From Gelatoporia subvermispora B (lineage: Eukaryota; Basidiomycota; Agaricomycetes; Polyporales; Gelatoporiaceae), in the NCBI GenBank assembly GCA_000320605.2, contig KB445798.1, positions 135,943-181,196 on the forward strand: a stretch of DNA of 45,254 nucleotides. The letters run 5' to 3'. The notes beneath the pieces are model-generated. The model did not search any database. It saw only the letters and a program-made list of their open reading frames with translations, and had not been told where the DNA came from. A program made the position numbers and the translations under genes. Of this stretch, positions 28,170 through 38,989 are shown piece by piece; positions within the stretch are counted from its first letter, which is position 1; every line of letters begins with the position of its first letter.

Positions 28170-29441
28170 ATGACTGGGACAACCCACCGTGCATCGCAAA
28201 TATACGACATACTCGCACAGGTCTTCGATCAATTGACCGTATCTCGCCCACCATCTGCATCTCCTGACGATATCGAAGACATCCGCGGTTGCAGAAGTGG
28301 ATTAGCTCGCTCGGCTCGTGTCTGCAAGAAAGAAGACGACCTTCTAGGACGCCTGCACTCTATGATACCCCAAGGGGAGATGTTCATGAGCCAGTCTCCG
28401 TACCCACGTGAATTCTTCCCTTTAGAACCGCTCATATCGTACGAAAATCTGCGCAAGGTCCACATCAATCAACCTCTCAAGCCTGCCCGTTGGGAATTTC
28501 TGGGGGCTATCCAAGGACTGGAAGAACTCGGGGCCGACTTGGGGACCTTGGGACACGCACCTCCCAAGTGCCAAGGCTTTCGCAGCCTCAGAAACCTCCT
28601 GTGTCATATCACCAGTTGGAAGGATATCAGTTGGATGGACAGCATTACTTCGGGATGTCTGGAGAGACTAGTCATATCGCATCACAGACCAGGGTCGACT
28701 CCTACCTCAACATGGCATCTATACCGAGCCCTGGAGAAGATATGCGCTAAATTGGGCCCGACCTTGTGTACGATCGATATACACATTACGTTGTGCTCGT
28801 CAGAGGGTGAGAAGAACACTATGTGTGTCGTGGATATGATCCGTCCGCTGCTACAGCTGCACGCATTAGAAGTATTATCCTTACGGGCGGGATACCGCTC
28901 TGTCACAGAGCATGAGCTCAGCCTCTCAGACGCAGGGCTCACCGAGATGGCTGCCGCCTGGCCAAGCTTGATTGCACTCGTCATCGATATCAAGACCCCT
29001 CCTGGCCAGTATGTCTCTTTCGACGCTCTAGCCACTGCCGCGTCTATGCCTCCTGCCCTACGCACGTTGAGACTAGGTGGTATCAGTTCATCTTCGTCGA
29101 CTTCGAATCATGAGGATGTCAAGCCGCATAGCTTGCGTCAGCTCGCCTTCGAGGACTATGCAGGGGATGGTGCAGAGCTGGCTCGACTGGTCGACACGTG
29201 GTTCCCAAATGTCAACCTGACGCCCTTCGTGGAGGCCAGAGGAGCTAACGAGATGCAGAAAGACACACGCTGGGGTGCCTTGATATCGCAGTTGGCGCAG
29301 TGCAAGGACTGCTCGAGATTGGCGAGCGGAATGCATACAGTAATCCTATACCCAACAATCTCCTCAGAATATTACTTATTATCTTGTCAGCATTCAATCA
29401 CCTTGGATTACTCACCGAATGAGACTCGACGAGACTCGTAA
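28170..29441 (+). CDS. F-box/leucine-rich-like protein, probably truncated F-box
   Basis: A 423-codon open frame. The start, ASQIYDILAQVFDQLTV followed by ARSARVCKKEDDLLGRL, resembles the F-box start of large Agaricomycete F-box families (ILxxIFxxL ... ARVCKxF). The expected stretch after VCK (F...PALD.LW) is missing, as if deleted in frame. The remainder has irregular leucine-rich segments, for example LEVLSLRAGYRS, WPSLIALVIDI and PALRTLRLGG, followed by a C-terminal LVDTWFPNVNL. Such proteins usually link targets to an SCF ubiquitin ligase through Skp1. With the core helix region shortened, Skp1 binding is doubtful. It could be a decayed or neofunctional family member. It lies between two SDR paralogues. 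A single exon is assumed, and the true start is uncertain. Confidence 0.6.
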   Translation: MTGTTHRASQIYDILAQVFDQLTVSRPPSASPDDIEDIRGCRSGLARSARVCKKEDDLLGRLHSMIPQGEMFMSQSPYPREFFPLEPLISYENLRKVHINQPLKPARWEFLGAIQGLEELGADLGTLGHAPPKCQGFRSLRNLLCHITSWKDISWMDSITSGCLERLVISHHRPGSTPTSTWHLYRALEKICAKLGPTLCTIDIHITLCSSEGEKNTMCVVDMIRPLLQLHALEVLSLRAGYRSVTEHELSLSDAGLTEMAAAWPSLIALVIDIKTPPGQYVSFDALATAASMPPALRTLRLGGISSSSSTSNHEDVKPHSLRQLAFEDYAGDGAELARLVDTWFPNVNLTPFVEARGANEMQKDTRWGALISQLAQCKDCSRLASGMHTVILYPTISSEYYLLSCQHSITLDYSPNETRRDS

Positions 29442-30072
29442 TGACAATCACCAATCGTTGTTTTCCTTTGTGCCGGGCTGAGTTCTCTAGGAGAGCCTAG
29501 AGACATACAGGATCGGAGACTCGAGTACTCACGCGCACGCTTGGTAATATCGTGACCGTCCCAGCTTTCCAGCTGGCTCCTTTGCTAGCTAGTTGACGAC
29601 ACCGACAATCGCGATGCCGACGAGTATCAAGCATTCACTCCTCTGTATGTGAGCATTTCTTCTGTTTAGTAAGCACCTTCGACACACTGTGGATACTGCG
29701 GCTCGCACAACTGTAAGCAGAGCACGTACAGACGGCTGTAATGCACCGCCACCGCAGCATCAATGTATCACTCCTGTGTGGGAGCGCTCTCGAGCAGCCT
29801 CGAGCCTCGAGACGCGATGTGGGATCAATGTGGCGCATGCCGGCGGCACGAGCGCGACGCGTCTTACAATGTGCTCGGCTGCCGCTTGGCCGTGCACACA
29901 CGTACCCACAATTGACTCCTGGGGAAAGCATGTGGACCAGACACTGGCGGGGCCGCAGGCATGCCTTGGGCAAGTGATCGTCATAAATCGACTACCCTTT
30001 CTGAAGGAACGGGTAGAACATCGCCCGATTCCCTCGCTACTAATATCCCATACCTTACTACCTGAGCTCTTT
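29442..30072. other. Intergenic upstream of the SDR gene
   Basis: No gene recognised. The open frame that contains the first SDR exon extends back to 29689, but the upstream part does not resemble the family. Confidence 0.45.
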
Positions 30073-31550
30073 ATGGTCCGAATGTCGACTTGCGCCACTG
30101 CTCAAGGCTACTGGGCCACATTGAAGGAGGGATTCCCCCCTAAGCCTACCTTCAGTGTTGATGATATCCCCGACTTGACTGGTAGAGTCATGATCGTCAC
30201 AGGTATGAACATTTGGAAAAATCGGTCGTTTCTTGCTCGCTAATGTGTTGGCAGGCGGTAATACTGGGGTTGGAAAGGAGACCATCAAGGTGATCATCTT
30301 AGCCACATTGCGCTATCCAGGACCATGCTTACTGTGTGTTCCTTAGGCACTTCTCCAGCACAACGCCACGGTATACATGGCATCTCGAAGCCGCGAGAAG
30401 GCTGAGGAAGCAATCAACGATCTAAAAGAGCAGACTGGGAAAGAAGCCATATTCCTGAAATTAAACTTAGGCGATCTCCGCGGTGTTAAGAGAGCGGCGG
30501 AAGAATTTCTCAGGTCAGGACTTGTTCTCGGTTGGCGTGAGATGTAGCGAGCTGGCTGAACAAGTATGACAACAGCAAAGAGCACGAATTGCACGTCCTG
30601 TTTAACAATGCGTGAGTCGTGCATAGAACTCTACAGTCACGTCTAGCTAACATCGTATCATAAGTGGAGTCATGATACCGCCGATGGGCTGGTTGACCGA
30701 TGACGGTTATGATCTTCAATTTGGAACAAACGTTCTTGGTGAGTGGCCTTCGCTCATTCGATTACCTTCACTCAAATGCCCCTTTTTTCGGAAGGGCACT
30801 GGTACTTTACAGAGTTGCTAATGCCTGCACTTCTTGCGGGAAAGGAGACATCCCCGGATGGTCATGCGCGAGTCATAACTACCTCATCCTCGGCCGGATA
30901 CGTATTCACCGTAAACTGGGACTCATTCCGTGATGGCCCGGTACGCAGGAAGATGGGCGCGCAGAAATTGTACTCTCAGAGCAAATTTGTATGTCTGGCT
31001 TCCAACTCTTTGTTCAGTCGAGTGCTGACGTGCCGACTTAGTTGAATGTTGTCATATCCCACCAAACTGCGAAGCGGTACGGAAACCAGGGAATTATCGC
31101 CTTGTCGTGCAATCCTGGTATGTGAATTCGACTTCATCCAATAATCTTCCTTACGCGAAACTCGTTGTCCACAGGCTACCTGAAGACTGATCTTCAGCGG
31201 CACATCACCGGGTTCGAGAAGAAGGTGGTGGCGAGTATTCACAGCTCACTTCATCGCTACATGCGATTGATAATGTTTTTCACCGTCACAGGATACTTTG
31301 CTGCACCCTGTACAATTCGGCGCGCTCACACAGCTCTGGGGAGGGACTATGCCTGAGCCTGCCCAGCACAACGGCGAGGTATGACCTCCACCCGTATTTC
31401 TTGACTGGGCACTAATGGAAGGCTCTGCACCTTCTGTAGTTCATGATCCCGTGGGCGCGGATGGGCAAATGTCGGCCCGAAGCATATGACGACGAGATAG
31501 GAGAACGACTCTGGAACTATTGTCAGGAGCAGGTGAAGACTATACGATAA
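30073..31550 (+). CDS. Short-chain dehydrogenase/reductase
   Basis: Ten exons (30073-30202, 30255-30289, 30347-30513, 30552-30611, 30665-30738, 30795-30988, 31042-31117, 31175-31224, 31292-31378, 31440-31550) give 327 residues. It is a classical SDR with a Rossmann fold: TGGNTGVGK (residues 43-51, NAD(P) binding), FNNAG (about 128), a Ser-rich strand TTSSSAGYV, and the catalytic pair Tyr215/Lys219 in YSQSK. The C-terminus WARMGKCRPEAYDDE resembles the retinol-dehydrogenase-like group common in basidiomycetes. It probably reduces a carbonyl or oxidises an alcohol; the substrate is unknown. The start could also be the Met three codons later (30082). The acceptor of intron 3 (GTAGCGAG) and the donor of intron 8 are my choices to keep the frame. 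The two methyltransferases follow on the same strand, 317 bases downstream. Confidence 0.85.
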
Positions 31551-31866
31551 AGTGCTGTAGATTAGTTGCGCTCATATACCCTGAATTTCATCTCATGACA
31601 TTCTGAAGCGCTGACCGACGTTGTAAATGTACGATGTTGCCACTTTTTGTTTCTTTGTTCATAGATTTATCACGGAGAAACTCGTCTTGACATTTATGGA
31701 ACGCCCTAATATACCACGAGTTGTAAACGCCCAGTCCAAACGGGGAATTGATCCTAAAGGTCTTTTAGCACCCGAGGCCTCCCTTTGGAAAACCTCTCGC
31801 ATGACCAAAATCTCATAACTTTATCAGGCAGACCCGATTGAATGGGGCTATGTGCGGTGATGACGG
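31551..31866. other. Intergenic between SDR and first methyltransferase
   Basis: No gene recognised. It probably holds the SDR 3' end and the promoter of the next gene. Confidence 0.5.
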
Positions 31867-33054
31867 ATGGCTTCATCGCACTATACCCCAATCTCTACCT
31901 ACACGACGACTATGGCGACCATGACCGTCACGTATCGCATCGCGCCGGAGGTAGAGCCCGACCCTAATCTCAAGAATCTATCGGGTTTGGATCCTGGTCT
32001 TCTCAGTCTGTCACCAACTGCGGTCACATTCCTCCACGATACCATCACACACGATGAGAAGGAGCTGAGGCGGCGAGTTTTTGATGTACAACGAACGTGA
32101 GTTTCTCAGTGCCTGTTGGAAACTCACAAGTTGAATCAAGTTTGGGCCATTAGTGCCTAGTACGCATCAGCATGGATGGTCTCGTTGAGGTCGATCACTG
32201 AGGTGATATCACAGCGCGAAACACCCATACCCATGTATCCAGGCCTTCCAGTTCGTCAATCTGGGCATGTCAGAGCACCCTATCTATCCGAAGGTTCTAG
32301 AGGTTAGTGAAACAGGCGACACGATCATTCTGGACTTGGGATGCTGCAGTACGTGTTCTCATAATATTGTTGTGATCACGTTTTGGACTTATCGTAAACA
32401 GTGGGGACAGATGCTCGGAAGCTAGTATACGATGGTTATCCAGCTGCAAATATCGTCGCATGCGATCTGAGGCAGGAATTCATCGACCTCGGCTACCAAC
32501 TTTTTGGAGACGTCGATACTTGCCCAATCCGCTTCTTTACATCCAATGTTTTCGATCTGCCTGTAGACCTGGATCAGCTGCCACCTGGTGTGCTTACATC
32601 CGAGGTCACGGAGCTAGAAGAATTGACAGGATCAGCTAACCACATATTTTCCGGGGCATTCTTCCATTTGTTCGACGAATCAACGCAATGCGCGCTCGCG
32701 CTCAGACTGCTCACGCTTCTGCGGAAAGTGTCGGGCGGTATTATCTTTGGATTCCAACAGGGTGCCGAACAGGAGAAATATGTCAGCGATGTTCTGAGCA
32801 TTGGCAGGTATGTTCAAGTATCCATCGTTAACCGGCGCTGTTCTGCTCACTATGGCTGATTAAGGGGGCGTTATATTCACTCCGTAGAGTCCTGGGTGAG
32901 GATGTGGAAGCACGTACTCGAGGAGGCGATGGGCGTAGAGTTTACCGAGGCAAGAGTCAAAATTAGTGCGTCCCTGGGAGATTGGTACTTTGACCGCAAA
33001 GTAAGGTCTTCTCGCAAGCCGGAAATACTGTACTGGAGTGTAGAGATTGTATAA
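31867..33054 (+). CDS. SAM-dependent methyltransferase, AusD-like, copy 1
   Basis: Exons 31867-32096, 32215-32348, 32402-32807 and 32865-33054 give 319 residues. A class I methyltransferase core is visible. The glycine motif LDLGCCMGTDA (around residues 116-125), split by an intron, is followed by LVYDGYPAANIVACDL, where the acidic residue should bind the S-adenosylmethionine ribose. Then come LFGDVDTCPIRF and IFSGAFFHLFDE, and a C-terminal half with SWVRMWKHVLEEAMG. The layout resembles the fungal AusD-type methyltransferases of meroterpenoid pathways, but the substrate cannot be inferred. The second intron falls inside the glycine motif in both copies. The start at 31867 is the first Met; one at 31912 is also possible. 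No break seen. Confidence 0.8.
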
Positions 33055-33749
33055 CAAATGCACGGGGTCTCCGCTCGCTCAGGCAGGGCTGGTCATTACC
33101 ACGATACGTGGCAGTTGAGATACAAGGAAACTGGACTCGCACTGCTGACAGTCAAAAAAGCCGGACATCGGAGGTCATGTATCATGTCGCATCGCCCAGG
33201 TCTGCCTAGGTAGCGATCTCGGCTGCCACAAAGGAGCGGCAGGCGCCAAGTGGCAATCCCCGCAGTCCATGCGCTGGTGGCAATAGCTTGACGCCCGGAG
33301 TTGCGAGCCGCTAGCTGTACAGATCGAGTTCACCTGTATCAGCTTACATTTCTGCCAACAAACCTGGATGCGTCTCTTCTGTCGCTGTGGATTACATTTC
33401 TCCACTTGGGTAATTCTTCCGACACAGAAGATCACACCCTATTCATCGAATTGCCAGCGTGCGTTACAGCCTCCGGCGGGTATGACCCGAAGAACTCTTC
33501 GTTGTTGTGGAATACTTGGAAGTAAGACCAATATGGCGCGGGATCCAGGGAGCGAGTCAGCAGGGCCTAAAGCCTGAATCCAGGCTACACTGCCAGCTTC
33601 CTGCGGGATTTCACGAGTCAGGCGGGGGAAGATTGTATATGATCACCTACAAGCAACGGGGGGGCCATCTCATCGTTCACCTCGCCATCGTCCTCGTCCA
33701 TATGGCGTCCACCTTGGACTATCTTCGCCCCTCTACTCCTTACCTCTCG
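33055..33749. other. Intergenic between the two methyltransferases
   Basis: About 700 bases. Open frames here (for example 33507 onward, +) run into the first exon of copy 2 without family similarity. No extra gene is called. Confidence 0.45.
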
Positions 33750-34888
33750 ATGACAATGATGCTGAGCGTCTACGTCGAACAGCACGTCCTTCCGGAGGCT
33801 AAGGCCACGTCGAAACACGTCCTACGCTTGACGTCGCCTACCTTGGACTTGTCCGAGAGTGCCAAGGCATTTCTGAGCGATGAGATTACGCAAGATCCTG
33901 GAGAGCTCAGGTGTCGCATCTTCGACATTCAGAAAGAGTGCGTCGCGCGTCGCTTGTAATGCAATCTGCTATTGATTCCGGCATTCGTTGGCCAACAGCG
34001 CCTTGTATGTCGTCTACTGTAGTGGCCATACTGACAACACTGGGTACTAACATCATCCAGCGAGGTTCATCCAGAGCCGTACATCCAGGCTTTCCGTTTT
34101 TTGGAGACGACTATGTCTCAGATGCCTGTCTACCCAACAGTCCTACATGCCGGCCTTTCGGGCAGTACCTTATTCCTGGATCTCGGGTGCTGCAGTACGT
34201 TCGCCCCATACGCGTATATTTGCACTACACGCTGAGCACTTTCTACAGTGGGTACGGATGCGCGAAAGTTAGTCTATGACGGATACCCGGCTTCAAACGT
34301 CTTCGCTTGCGATATCAGTCCAAGGTTCATCGACTTGGGGCACAAGCTCTTTGGAGACACGTCCACTTGCCCCATACGATTCTTAGTCTCAGATATCCTC
34401 GACGTTCCTGTCCAATTCAGCCGGCATCGAGCAGGGATACCCAAGGGCCCCGTGGCGAGGCTCGAGCTACTCGCTGGCTCGCTAAATCACATCTACGCTG
34501 GCGCGCTTTTCGATCTCTTCGATGAGCCTACGCAAAAGGACATCGCACTCAAGATACTCGCTCTCTTGCGGCGAGAGAAAGGGGCGATTATTTTTGGCTA
34601 TCAAGAGGGCCGGAAAGAAGAGCTTCAGCATTCGATCAGCAGGTGAGATAGTCCACTGAGATTGCTCAGCTAGTAACCTAAAGCTCTTCAAATACAAGGG
34701 CGCAGTTCATACATTCGCCGGCATCGTGGGCACAATTGTGGCGAGACGTGTTTGTCGAGGTTGAGGGCGAAGAATATGCTGATACAAGAGTGTCCATCGC
34801 AACGAGCATCACTGAGTGCACTGCTGCGAGTGCGTCTCAACCTCTACAGCAGGGACATGCGCTTCACTGGTCTGTACACATCTTATGA
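33750..34888 (+). CDS. SAM-dependent methyltransferase, AusD-like, copy 2
   Basis: Exons 33750-33937, 34061-34194, 34249-34642 and 34699-34888 give 301 residues. It is a tandem paralogue of the gene at 31867: exons 2 and 4 have the same lengths (134 and 190 bases), and all introns fall at the same positions. The motif LDLGCCMGTDA and the following RKLVYDGYPASNVFACD are conserved. The region between them and the C-terminus has diverged (IHSPASWAQLWRDVFVEVEG). The N-terminus is shorter. No stop or frameshift was found, so both copies may be active with different substrates. The SDR and the two methyltransferases are head-to-tail on the + strand. Confidence 0.8.
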
Positions 34889-35318
34889 GATCAGAGATTG
34901 CAAATGATATATCACCTTCCGTTTCCGTGATATCTAACCCTCGCGACAACAGGGACCAGCGTACTGCGGCATGAATTGATCGAAAGACATCTCCAAACCT
35001 AATGCATGTTCGTACGTAGTGCTGCTCCGTTTGGAATAATCCTCAAGCCAATCGTTATCCGTATTCTGTCTTGCTCTCTCGAATCGTATATATATATATA
35101 TATATAAACAGCCACGTACAATAGCAATAGTCCCGTTCTTGCGTCGGTCTGAACAATGCGATCGAGAGGTTCATCCTACCAGTTTCGGTCATACGAACTG
35201 TTCGTCAGCTCGAGCCACCCCCGGACACTCTGAGCGATTGCTTGGTAATGACACACAATATGCCACAAATCAACACAGCCTAGGAACGCTGGAGAATGCC
35301 TCCGAACTTGAATTTTCA
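34889..35318. other. Intergenic with a TA microsatellite
   Basis: No gene. A (TA) run lies at 35087-35106. Confidence 0.6.
35087..35106. repeat. (TA)n microsatellite
   Basis: Ten TA units in a row, likely polymorphic in length. Confidence 0.9.
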
Positions 35319-37330
35319 TAAGCAATAAGTTTCGTCGAAGGTTTTCAAACTAATGCCATCAACGCCTAGGTGGGACACACCCCTCCTACATATCGATTTT
35401 GCAAGCTTCATGAACTTTTGGCCCGCCATTTCATCAAAAGACCGATGCGTCTCGTCACAGTCCCCGACCCAATGATAGCAGTCTTTCAAAATCGATGCAC
35501 ATATCAACCACACGGCAGCGCAGAAATTCACCTTAAATCGAGGATTGTGGTCCGAGTCTGCGCCAAGCTCCTGACAGGCATGTTTGAGGAGTCTACGAAC
35601 ATCTAGGTTCATATCAGTTCACTCAGCAGGAATTTTGAAAACAACCAGACGCTGACCACCATGAGGAAGTTTGAGACCCTTTTAAGAACAGCATGAGGCA
35701 CAATTGATTTGGGCAATAACCCGGATAGGATCTATAGAATCTTTGTGGAATCATTTTGCACCCGGGCCCTTGAATACAGGTTGGCAAATAATTCAAATGC
35801 AGCACGGGCGTCGTTTCCAGGGCGAATGTAATGGTCAATATAGCGAATATCTTTATCTGAGAGGATGTCCGTATTCCAGTTTTCCTTGGAGGCAGCGATC
35901 TGACCGCCCACGGATAGGAGGGTTACCGACGTGCACCGTATTGCGTAGTAATTTTCGAAGTTGTCGTTTCTTCCCATTGCTTTGGTTACTATTCTCGCAT
36001 CGGTTTTGGAATATTCTGGACCCAGGGCACATGGATGTAGGACCTTGACAAAGAACGAGTCGTCGGACAGAGTCGCGTCTGCACATGACAACACACTCCC
36101 GAGCACGGAAGTTCATAGCTCCCTGTGGTTGTTGGCAGGTTCTGTTCTATCGTTCAAGATAGCTAGCTCTAGCGTGCGCCAGCTGTTATACGAACCATGC
36201 CGTCGAGTATACGATCGGATTACTATAATGGCCCTCATGGCTGTGTAACCTTGTAAAGGCACAGGGCGGTCGTTGGGTCCTTGCAGTCCGAGTTGATGTA
36301 ACATTTGAGATTTACGGTAGGCATGCCGTATTTCAATTCTCATCCAGGTGGCTATCGTTCGTGTACCATACGTGAACGGTACCCAAATGGCATCCACTAG
36401 CCAGAACGTCAGCAATGCTTGGGGGGACTTGTACGCGCAATCATGTCGGATAGCAGGAGCTATGGTAGTAAAGATAAAGAAAATGAAAAGCGCCGACACA
36501 ATCCCGGATGTGATGGCCGCCACTACATTGTTAAGGTTACACAGCAAAATGAGAAGTCTGACAAAGGACAAGACAAGTGCTAGGAGCAGAAGTATAGGCA
36601 GTGTGCTGAGAATTTCCTCGACATGCCAGCGGGACGACCCGAATTTATATCGTAGGCAATGTATCTAAGCGGCTCGACGATTATTAGACGCAGTGGGGCT
36701 AACGAAGTGGTTCAGCCACTGCCTGACGATGATCGCAATGGATGCCGCCGCCAAGCTCAAAACTAGAGAAGAGAACCACAGTGCATTGATATACACTGAT
36801 GAAGAAGAGGGGGTGCCCGCAGTTTGCAGGGGAATGGAGGTTGATGGACCGGAGGACCCGTTCAATTGCGCCAAAACTTGGAGAAGGATCTGATTTGTAA
36901 TATCCACGCCTGGGTCTGGTCATAGAGTTGTGCATACTTCGACGTTGACTGCAGTCAATATGGCAGAGAATAGGCCAGCCTATTTCATAGTTAGCAACCG
37001 ATCAAAGTAATACCAAGTAAAATCTCACAAAAACAAGAGCATCGATCTCTTCCTTTCATGCATGTGCAATGGCCTTGTCATGTTCCATCAATTTCTTGGC
37101 AATCTCTGGCCAGGCTTTCTCTTTATAATCGCGACGTTGTTGCTCATTGGCCTTATACTGATTATGGTATGCTTCCCCACAATCTCAAGTTTGGTCATTG
37201 TTAGCTTTATTGGCAGGTCTGTTCACTTGTGATGAAGCCCTCGTGTACATTGAGGGATGGGATGGAGGATGCGACTGACTGTAAACTTGAGGGGCCTCCA
37301 GAAGAACCATCATGCAAATCTGTTGACATG
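35319..37330 (-). pseudogene. DUF6535-type membrane protein, stop-interrupted
   Basis: Minus-strand remains of a protein family frequent in Agaricomycetes (DUF6535, function unknown, membrane). Reading along: YKANEQQRRDYKEKAWPEI, a stop at 37058-37056, KEEIDALVFV, an intron, AGLFSAILTAVNVEV, a stop at 36922-36920, PDPGVDITNQILLQVL, then WFSSLVLSLAAASIAIIV with VRQWLNHF, a stop at 36667-36665, and a long hydrophobic part with two or more membrane segments (LPILLLLALVLSFVRLLILL, then TSGIVSALFIFFIFTTI). It continues with HDCAYKSPQALLTFW and further decayed frames to about 35319. At least three in-frame stops in otherwise well-kept family sequence mark a pseudogene. Confidence 0.75.
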
Positions 37331-38224
37331 GTCTACAAATGCAGTATGCAGACCATGAGTAGGCATGCTTCAGGAGCGACGCGAGATCCTACCGATGATA
37401 ATATATACCAGAATGTGTCGGTGTGACTCAATGAGTGGGGGCTATGAGCGCAGGCGGAGACAGTCAAAAGTCCACATCAGGAACAATATGCCTCCTTGCT
37501 TGCCTTATCGGTCCCTGCCAGGGCGCGACTTGGACGCCTTTTTGACGCGCAGCGAGACGGTGAAGATGCCGACAAGCCTCGAAAGGCAGCCAAAAGGCGT
37601 CAATGTAAACCTGATGTTTTTCTGAAGCTACACGAAGGAAGCAGCGAACCAACTCGTCTGTGTGTAGCAGCACAACATATCGTTAAATATGTAAGGCGGG
37701 TGCAAGTGTCTTGCGTCTCGATAACCCGTCGCTACGTGTAGCGATACTAGTCGCAAGTTCTTTACGATCTGGGGCTTGATCGTGAACACGTACAGCTGGA
37801 CGTTGACGTCCACGCAGGACATCTTTTTGATGGACTGATTCGGTTGGCCAAAAACAAAAAAGAATAGACGTGATCTTGTTCAGATGAACCCTCGGAGGCT
37901 TTGAGCTCGGGCAGCCTACACGATGCGCGCGTCTCAGCCACGGTGCCTGCATCTGAAGGTCGCTAGATGGTCGTCGACGCCTATTAGAGACCCGCAGACT
38001 GGTAAGGTTATGCAGACAGACAAGCATTTCCCGTGATGCTAATGCACAATTCTCCCCAGCCATGCCAGAGGTTGTCACTATGGTCCATACTGTGGTGCAG
38101 CAGTCTCAGGCAGCCCCTCCACAAATTCATCCACCCTTGAGCACTAGTACGACATACAAGTAGGCCTGCCTTCTTCGATGTAGCATATTGGACCTGTCAT
38201 TACAGTATCCGACGAACGTCACGC
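37331..38224. other. Intergenic between two minus-strand pseudogenes
   Basis: About 900 bases without a recognised gene. It may contain the promoter of the DUF6535 gene and lost 3' exons of the CLF1 copy. Confidence 0.45.
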
Positions 38225-38697
38225 TCAGGAACAGTCGGATGAGGCATCAAGGACCGATAATGCCGGCGCTGGCTCAGCAACCCAACCCTTAGCCTCTGTA
38301 AGTTGAGTCTTATCATGTCGATACATATTCAACTCCGCATAGGAGCTCTGGACCTTGATGTGTCCGTTGATCTGCACAAGTTGCTCGTACAGCGCGCGTG
38401 CGCGCTCACGCTCGCCTTCCTCGATCTCAAAGTCAATGTACGCCTTCCAGAGCACCTCAGGCGTAGAGAGCTGCGGCTGCGAGATGCCGAGGTCGAAGAT
38501 CGCACGGGCGCGGGCGATGTCCTCGAGCTGAGACTCCAGCTCTGCGTATCTAAGCCATGCTGCAGAATTCCTTGGGTCGTACTGTTGGGGTTGTGTGAGC
38601 ACAGACTATTCAAACACTTGTATCATGTATCTCGAGATATTTCTCGTACAGGGTATGAACGCGATCGAACTCGCACAGCTGAGAGGGGTGTGAGATA

Positions 38698-38727
38698 CAG
38701 TGCCGAGCAAAAGTATTGCAACATCAC
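38698..38727 (+). repeat. Tc1 terminal inverted repeat, left
   Basis: 30 bases, perfect inverse of 40263-40292. Confidence 0.95.
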
Positions 38728-38868
38728 GTGGTTCGGCCTTATTTTTGTTGTATTTACTTCATCTCTCAATCAATCTGCTTCGTAATTTTTTTAGTCTAAT
38801 TGTCTATGCCTCTCAAGTCTACCACCAAAGTTGCTTGAGAGAAAAATCAGAATTGCATTCTCAGGAAC

Positions 38869-38896
38869 AAATCCGCGCCGACGGGCGTTTAAGCGC
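38869..38896 (+). repeat. Tc1 inner inverted repeat, left
   Basis: Starts AATCCGCG. It matches the reverse complement of 40093-40120 at 24 of 28 positions and lies 171 bases from the left end. Confidence 0.75.
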
Positions 38897-38989
38897 CCTA
38901 GAGGCGCCCGTCGCACGGAACAGACTATGTTGCGATTTCTGGCACAGACCATGGGTTTGACAAAAGAGTGACAATCAGTATTTAGTGCC

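Noticed and set aside
32999..33020. Possible 18-base intron near the end of methyltransferase copy 1
   Set aside because: The frame is open through it and 18 bases is too short to be spliced. Treated as coding.
34034..34200. Frameshift in exon 2 of methyltransferase copy 2
   Set aside because: A correct frame exists (HPEPYIQAFRFLE to LDLGCC). The apparent break came from reading the wrong frame.
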